The translations under genes were made by a program, and so were the position numbers. 10,415 nucleotides of DNA, from the NCBI GenBank assembly GCA_003450915.1, contig DMEM01000111.1:1-10415 (forward strand). The letters are read 5' to 3'. Numbering within the stretch: the first letter of the stretch is position 1; each line of letters opens with the position of its first letter. This document shows, piece by piece, positions 6,581-10,415 of the stretch. This DNA comes from Alphaproteobacteria bacterium (GTDB lineage Bacteria; Pseudomonadota; Alphaproteobacteria; UBA1280; UBA12223). The notes under the pieces are model-generated. The model did no database searches. It had not been told where the DNA came from and saw only the letters and a program-made list of their open reading frames with translations.

Positions 6581-7333
6581 ATGATAAAAAAAGGTGCAAT
6601 GTTTGGTCTTGAAGGTCGAGTGTTAAGAAAATATGCTGGTAGCATATTTTTAGCGAGCCTCCGTAGACTTACCTTTAGGTTAGTCGCAGGAAATCAAGCG
6701 AGCCAGAAGTTAACAGCCCAAGGTGCAATGTTTGGGCTTGATGCCAGAATTGCTTTAGCAATTTTTGGAGCATTATCGGTAATATCAGGAGCAGCATTAT
6801 ATTCAGCTATTCAAAACGCTAAAGCAACAGCGTTTGTTACAGGTCTTGATGAGCTTGGTAAAGCAGTTGAGGCTTATATGTTAGATACAGGTCAGTGGCC
6901 TGTTCAAAATAATCCTGCAGCATTGCCAACAGCAGCTCAGTTTTATGATTTAAAACTAGATTCTCTTTTAGCTGTTTATTCTATCTCTGGTTGGGATGGA
7001 CCTTATATTTCAGGTTTTAAAGACGGTGCTGGTGCTGGTTTAGAAAAAAACACTGACAGTTACGGTTTAGTAATGAATGTTCCAAATGATAATACCTGGG
7101 GTGGATCAACTCCGTGGTGGGATGTTAATACAAGTTTTTGTACATCATGGAGATCTTGTAATTTATGGCTAACTTATACTTCTTTTAGTGAGTTATCTAC
7201 AATAAAGAAAATAGATGAGTTAGTAGATAGTTCAGATGGGTCAAATGATGGTAAAGTAAAATGGTTTATTTATCCTGCATCAAAGTATACTTTAATGTAT
7301 AGATTAAACCCAATAAAAAACCCAAATGATTAA
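6581..7333 (+). CDS. pilin/pseudopilin-like protein, paralog 3 (duplicated leader motif)
   Basis: This 250-residue protein starts MIKKGAMFGLEGR, runs through an Arg-rich segment (residues 13-47, including GSIFLASLRRLTFRL), then repeats the motif as QGAMFGLDAR at 48-56 before the hydrophobic helix (57-77). Only the second motif has a pilin helix behind it, so processing there would remove the insert. The soluble part keeps WDGPY (138-142), C187/C193 and an Asp/Gly-rich loop DGSNDGKVKW at 219-228. Like paralog 1 it has a TWGG segment (172-175). Leader and helix are close to paralog 4 at base level, while the soluble parts have diverged, which suggests conversion or selection on the 5' part. GGAG sits at 6568-6571, 9 bases before the ATG, and overlaps the previous stop region (12-base gap), consistent with translational coupling. 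Confidence 0.8.
   Translation: MIKKGAMFGLEGRVLRKYAGSIFLASLRRLTFRLVAGNQASQKLTAQGAMFGLDARIALAIFGALSVISGAALYSAIQNAKATAFVTGLDELGKAVEAYMLDTGQWPVQNNPAALPTAAQFYDLKLDSLLAVYSISGWDGPYISGFKDGAGAGLEKNTDSYGLVMNVPNDNTWGGSTPWWDVNTSFCTSWRSCNLWLTYTSFSELSTIKKIDELVDSSDGSNDGKVKWFIYPASKYTLMYRLNPIKNPND
6593..6721 (+). repeat. 129-bp palindromic leader insertion unit in paralog 3
   Basis: The 20-bp stretch beginning GGTGCAATG at 6593 recurs at 6722 with one mismatch, an offset of 129 bp or 43 codons. Inside are a hairpin AAATATGCT/AGCATATTT (6629-6637 with 6641-6649, loop GGT, extendable by one A-T pair), a second hairpin GACTTACC/GGTTAGTC with one T-T mismatch (6666-6685), and a direct repeat AGCGAGCC at 6652-6659 and 6697-6704. 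The same unit in paralog 4 differs at about 5 of 129 positions. Confidence 0.85.
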
Positions 7334-7350
7334 GAATGAAGTATAATGTT

Positions 7351-8052
7351 ATGTTAACTAAAAAAGGTGCAATGTTTGGGCTTGAAGGTCGAGTGTTAAG
7401 AAAATATGCTGGGAGCATATTTTTAGCGAGTCTCCGTAGACTTACCTTTAGGTTAGTCGTAGGACATCAAGCGAGCCAGAAGTTAACAGCCCAAGGTGCA
7501 ATGTTCGGGCTTGATGCCAGAATTGCTTTAGCAATATTTGGAGCATTATCAGTAATATCAGGAGCAGCGTTGCATTCAGCAATTCAGCATGCTAGAGTTG
7601 TTTCGTTGGTTACTGAAATGCAAGAAGTGGGGAAAGCAGTCGAAAGTTATCTAATAGATGTTGGCGATGATTTAGTAAAACCTACCCCATCAACTTATAA
7701 ATATGATGATTTAGTGGTGGAGCCTACAGGTATTAAAAACTGGGAGGGCCCTTATTATCCGTTAAAAGAAGGAATTAATGTAGGAGGCTGGGAGGTAGAT
7801 CATCCTATTTACGGCAAGTTATTGATTAGAAGTTTAAATTCTAATTTAGGGGCTGCAAATTATTCAAATGGTTGTTCAGTTGCTCCTTGTTATTACTGGA
7901 TTCAAGTTAATGGAGTAAAAGAAGATCTTGTAAAAGAGATAGATTTATTTGTTGACGGCTCAGTGGCAATTGATTCAGGGAAAGTAAGGATTATTGATAT
8001 TGATAAAAGTTCTGTATTTTTTAAAGGTCCTTTAACTCTTAATCAGCCTTAA
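7351..8052 (+). CDS. pilin/pseudopilin-like protein, paralog 4 (duplicated leader motif)
   Basis: I chose ATG 7351, giving MLTKKGAMFG and matching the starts of paralogs 1 and 3. ATG 7336, two bases after the previous stop, would add five residues (MKYNV); neither has a strong ribosome site (GAAG at 7338-7341 favours 7351). From 7351 the protein has 233 residues. It repeats the paralog 3 layout: GAMFGLEGR, Arg-rich insert, second QGAMFGLDAR, hydrophobic helix, then a soluble domain. That domain keeps WEGPY (residues 131-135 from this start), a Cys pair with one residue fewer between (C175/C180, CSVAPC) and DLFVDG...DSGKVR. It is the last gene of the operon. No clear terminator was seen in the 36 bases before the convergent fliJ end. 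Confidence 0.78.
   Translation: MLTKKGAMFGLEGRVLRKYAGSIFLASLRRLTFRLVVGHQASQKLTAQGAMFGLDARIALAIFGALSVISGAALHSAIQHARVVSLVTEMQEVGKAVESYLIDVGDDLVKPTPSTYKYDDLVVEPTGIKNWEGPYYPLKEGINVGGWEVDHPIYGKLLIRSLNSNLGAANYSNGCSVAPCYYWIQVNGVKEDLVKEIDLFVDGSVAIDSGKVRIIDIDKSSVFFKGPLTLNQP
7366..7494 (+). repeat. 129-bp palindromic leader insertion unit in paralog 4
   Basis: GGTGCAATG at 7366 recurs at 7495, again offset by 129 bp. The unit matches that of paralog 3 at about 124 of 129 positions by eye. It keeps the first hairpin (stem 7401-7410 with 7414-7423, loop GGG instead of GGT) and the second stem GACTTACC/GGTTAGTC. The differences produce few residue changes (AGNQ to VGHQ). Confidence 0.85.
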
Positions 8053-8088
8053 AATGAACGAATCTTTAAATTAATACCTGTAATGTAA

Positions 8089-8508
8089 TTATTTGTCTTT
8101 ATTAATAAATGCAATGGAGTTGAAATCATCAAGCTGGGCTTGGACTTTACGTTCATACTCAGCCTTTTTCTTTTTATTAAAGTTTTCTAATAGAATTTCA
8201 TGACGTTTCTTTTCTAAGAAGATTGAGTTTAAAATCTGCTTTTCTTGGTTAATTAATTCGTCAACTTTAATTACTTGGTCGTCAATATACATAATCCCAG
8301 CTTTTGCTCTAGCTGCATAGTTATGAGCAAGGCTAAAAGCCAAAGGGTCATCTTTTACAGAATCAATCTCTCTAATGATAGCTTGCTCAAGACGGTTTTT
8401 TTCTGTTAAAAAATCTTGTTTTTTACCATTTAAATCAGCAATAACTTGAGTTTGATCATCAAGCTTTTTTTGAGATATTTTTAATAAAGTGTTTAGTGTT
8501 TTTGACAT
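8089..8508 (-). CDS. fliJ: flagellar export chaperone-like protein FliJ
   Basis: FliJ is a soluble coiled-coil protein that binds the FliI ATPase ring and the export gate and helps move substrates through the flagellar type III apparatus. The 139 residues here are almost entirely charged and helical, with long stretches spaced like a two-stranded coiled coil (about residues 3-60 and 70-130), no signal and no membrane segment. Sequence identity to FliJ is hard to judge by eye because the family is divergent; the call leans on its position 13 bases after fliI on the same strand and on length and helical form. The ATG has only a weak TAAGAAAA-like ribosome site. The gene converges on the pilin operon. 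Confidence 0.8.
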   Translation of the reverse strand: MSKTLNTLLKISQKKLDDQTQVIADLNGKKQDFLTEKNRLEQAIIREIDSVKDDPLAFSLAHNYAARAKAGIMYIDDQVIKVDELINQEKQILNSIFLEKKRHEILLENFNKKKKAEYERKVQAQLDDFNSIAFINKDK

Positions 8509-8521
8509 GATTTATATTTTC

Positions 8522-9841
8522 TTATCTGCTAACAATAGTACCTAAGCTGCTATAGCATTGTTCAAATGTAGCAGGTTCTGTATTTTTTTGCTTTAAAAAT
8601 GCTGTGATAGCAGGTTCTAAATCAATAGCTTTATCTAGCATTTCATCTGAGCCTTTTGTGTAAGCACCAAGACGAATAATTTCTTCCATGTCGATATAGC
8701 GTGAGTAAAGAGTTTTTGCTTTACTTATCATTTCATTTTCTTGCTCATTATTACACCCAGGCATGCTTCTACTTACAGATTTTAAAACATCGATAGCTGG
8801 GAAGTGCCCTTTTTCAGCTAATTCACGAGTTAAAACAATGTGACCATCTAAAATACCTCGAACAGCATCGGCAATTGGCTCATCCATATCGCCACCATCA
8901 ACTAAAACGGTGTAGATAGCTGTGATTGTACCTGCGTTTTTTGCTCGTGGTCCAGAACGTTCTAGTAACATTGGTAATTCAGAAAATACTGAAGGTGTAT
9001 AACCTTTACTTGTTGGTGGTTCTCCAGCTGAAAGTCCAATTTCTCTTTGAGCCATTGCAAAACGAGTTACTGAGTCCATCATTAACATAACGTTTGCTCC
9101 AAGATCTGCAAAGTATTCTGAAATAGTTGTAGCAGTATATGCTGCTTGACGACGCATTAAAGCTGGTTCGTCCCCTGTTGCAACTACAACAACTGATTTT
9201 GCTAGAGCTTCTTCACCAAGTGTATCTTCAACAAACTCAGTTACCTCACGCCCCCTTTCACCAACTAAACAAATAACGTTAACTTCAGCTAGGCAGTATT
9301 TAGCCATCATACCCATAAGAGTTGATTTACCAACACCAGAACCTGCAAAAATACCCATTCTTTGACCTTTACATAAAGTTAAGAATGTATTAATAGCTTT
9401 TACACCAACATCTAATTTACCTTGGATTTTACCACGGGTTGATGCTAATGGGGCTTGTTTTTTTACAGTTAGTTTATCATTGCCGCTAATTAAAGGGCCT
9501 TTGCCATCAATTGGCTCGCCAAGTGCATTTAATACTCTGCCAATATATTCTTTTGAAGGGGAGATTGTAGGGCTTAATTCTTTAAAGTATACTTTACAAT
9601 TTAAACCAATTCCGTTTAAGCTATTAAATGGCATTAATAGGCAGGTTTCTTCTTTAAAACCTACAATTTCTGCAGTAAATTTTTGTTTTAGAGCATTTTC
9701 AATAATACAAACACTACCTACCGCTGCATTGCTAATCCCTTTTGCTTGAATTAGTAGGCCTGAAACCCCAGTAGTATAACCAAATTGGTATGTGTCTTGA
9801 ATATTTTTGGTGCTAGATACGATTTTTTCTAATTTATTCAC
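8522..9841 (-). CDS. fliI: flagellum-specific ATPase FliI
   Basis: FliI is the hexameric ATPase at the base of the flagellar type III export apparatus, related to F1 beta. The 439-residue length is normal. The N-terminal beta domain covers about 20-90. Walker A is AGSGVGKST at 166-174; GERGREV follows at 195-201; Walker B is VMLMMDS at 251-257 with D256. The stretch SVTRFAMAQREIGLSAGEPP (from 257) is highly typical. The C-terminal GAYTKGSDEMLDKAI (about residue 392 on) also fits FliI. The start is GTG at 9841 with a good GGAG site at 9852-9849, 7 bases upstream. Type III secretion ATPases of the SctN type are similar, but fliJ behind it and cheW in front favour the flagellar form. Together with fliJ it forms a likely operon; no other flagellar genes are visible. 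Confidence 0.96.
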   Translation of the reverse strand: MNKLEKIVSSTKNIQDTYQFGYTTGVSGLLIQAKGISNAAVGSVCIIENALKQKFTAEIVGFKEETCLLMPFNSLNGIGLNCKVYFKELSPTISPSKEYIGRVLNALGEPIDGKGPLISGNDKLTVKKQAPLASTRGKIQGKLDVGVKAINTFLTLCKGQRMGIFAGSGVGKSTLMGMMAKYCLAEVNVICLVGERGREVTEFVEDTLGEEALAKSVVVVATGDEPALMRRQAAYTATTISEYFADLGANVMLMMDSVTRFAMAQREIGLSAGEPPTSKGYTPSVFSELPMLLERSGPRAKNAGTITAIYTVLVDGGDMDEPIADAVRGILDGHIVLTRELAEKGHFPAIDVLKSVSRSMPGCNNEQENEMISKAKTLYSRYIDMEEIIRLGAYTKGSDEMLDKAIDLEPAITAFLKQKNTEPATFEQCYSSLGTIVSR

Positions 9842-9872
9842 TTTTTTACTCCAAAAATTTAAAAAATTAGTG

Positions 9873-9913
9873 TACTATTATAGTTAAATAGTATAACATA
9901 AAAAGTATGTTAT
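9873..9913. promoter_or_regulatory. divergent fliI/cheW spacer with two overlapping inverted repeats
   Basis: The 103-bp spacer must hold the promoters for both directions. It contains TACTAT/ATAGTA (9873-9878 and 9888-9893, 9-base spacing) and ATAACAT/ATGTTAT (9893-9899 and 9907-9913, 7-base spacing), which share one base. They could be an operator for a dimeric regulator or simple AT-rich chance. No unambiguous -35/-10 pair could be assigned. Confidence 0.35.
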
Positions 9914-9944
9914 GAAAAATAAAAAGAAAAAAGGTTGATTAATT

Positions 9945-10400
9945 ATGGTAAATGATATAGTTGCAAATAGCAATAAGAATGTAGCGGCGGTAGGTTCAGA
10001 TGTTACTCTACAGCTTGTTATCTTTTCATTATTAGGTGAAGAGTTTGGTGTTTCTATTCATGATGTTAGAGAAATTATTAGTAATACACAAATTACTCCT
10101 GTTCCACAAGCTCCAAGCTTTGTAGAAGGTGTAATTAACCTAAGGGGTCAAATTATTCCAGTTGTTGATTTAAGAAAGAGATTTAACCTAGAAGAAAATG
10201 ATCACAAAGAAGATGCTAAAGTTGTTATTATCGAAGTTGATGATAACGTACTTGGTTTAATCGTTGATTCTGTATCTGAGGTACTCGAGGTAGATGTTTG
10301 CTCTCTTTATCTGCTAACAGATAAGCAAGAGATGGCACTAGTAGCTAGTCATGGTCTTAAGACAAAGCACAATCTACGTGTACCTAAGGGTCAGGTGTAG
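9945..10400 (+). CDS. cheW: CheW-like chemotaxis coupling protein, C-terminally replaced by a GAF-like fragment
   Basis: CheW links chemoreceptors to the CheA kinase. Residues 22-116 show a clear CheW domain: LQLVIFSLLGEEFGVSIHDVREI, then TPVPQAPSFVEGVINLRGQI (51-70), VVDLRKRF (73-80) and GLIVDSVSEVLEVD (104-117). A normal CheW continues for about 40 more residues (after the EVL motif comes an acidic/proline stretch and a final IxxLLDxxKL-type strand). Here it changes at about residues 114-118 to VCSLYLLTDKQEMALVASHGL, which does not resemble CheW but does resemble the start of a GAF domain. The frame then stops at 10398-10400. AAGG at 9931-9934 precedes the ATG. The CheW part alone lacks the C-terminal subdomain and may not work. 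Either a real rearrangement or an assembly join could explain it. Confidence 0.75.
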   Translation: MVNDIVANSNKNVAAVGSDVTLQLVIFSLLGEEFGVSIHDVREIISNTQITPVPQAPSFVEGVINLRGQIIPVVDLRKRFNLEENDHKEDAKVVIIEVDDNVLGLIVDSVSEVLEVDVCSLYLLTDKQEMALVASHGLKTKHNLRVPKGQV

Positions 10401-10415
10401 TGGTCTAATAAATCC
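10285..10415 (+). pseudogene. GAF-domain-like fragment, frame broken near the window edge
   Basis: The segment encodes VCSLYLLTDKQEMALVASHGL, then KHNLRVPKGQ, a pattern like the first half of a GAF domain as found in PtsP (nitrogen PTS enzyme I); the family assignment is tentative. After KGQ the frame hits TAG at 10398. Shifting by one base at about 10393 gives CSGLIN, close to the GxxGLIx expected next in GAF domains, so a small indel near 10392-10398 is likely. Leucine codons here are CTN only, whereas the rest of the window mostly uses TTA, and GC is about 41% by hand count against about 33% in the CheW part. Confidence 0.45.

Noticed and set aside
6722..6741. The second GGTGCAATG in paralogs 3 and 4 as the true translation start
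   Set aside because: The upstream starts have their own ribosome sites or coupling and the inserts stay in frame without stops; kept only as an alternative, since AAGG lies close to the internal ATG.
5212..8052. Four-gene array as a CRISPR or satellite-type repeat
   Set aside because: The repeated parts are coding 5' ends of separate genes with diverged 3' parts, not short regular repeats with spacers.
9480..9749. 89-codon plus-strand frame inside fliI
   Set aside because: It is antisense to the N-terminal domain of a well-supported fliI gene and has no recognisable features.

Overview
The window looks like part of a chromosome from an AT-rich, probably flagellated alphaproteobacterium. The case rests on low GC, the accB/accC neighbourhood beside an M48 peptidase, a biotin site of the form EAMKTMN, fliI/fliJ and cheW, and palindromic repeats of a kind common in Rickettsiales-like genomes. 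That placement is inference. No rRNA or tRNA gene was seen, no transposase or CRISPR array, and no gene-free stretch longer than about 210 bases. The sequence starts inside one gene and ends inside another.

Positions 1-4000 are mainly housekeeping. An M48 metalloprotease with TPR-like repeats enters from the left edge. It is followed by a 60-residue unknown protein and accB, which form a short operon, then by accC and a hypoxanthine phosphoribosyltransferase gene, which form another. Between accB and accC lie a weak terminator and a two-hairpin dispersed-type repeat, so the two acetyl-CoA carboxylase genes may not be co-transcribed.

Positions 4180-8050 are the most unusual part and resemble a small pilus or pseudopilus locus. 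A protein with only the N-terminal zinc domain of prepilin peptidase comes first and ends at a clear terminator. Next is an unknown secreted or membrane protein in its own unit, with a near-consensus promoter and a strong terminator. Four tandem pilin-like paralogs follow behind a good promoter. All four share an atypical N-terminus (GAMFGLDAR plus a hydrophobic helix), a W-x-GPY motif, a Cys pair and a C-terminal Asp/Gly loop. In paralogs 2-4 the leader is extended by an in-frame, hairpin-containing insertion of 114 or 129 bp that also duplicates the GAMFGL motif. This recalls the palindromic elements that insert into genes in Rickettsia and is the best candidate for something undescribed.

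Positions 8089-9841 hold fliI and fliJ on the minus strand, for flagellar export. Divergent from them is a cheW reading frame that loses its last third and continues in frame into a GAF-like fragment ending at a stop near the window edge. This is either a genuine fusion/deletion remnant or a chimeric contig end.
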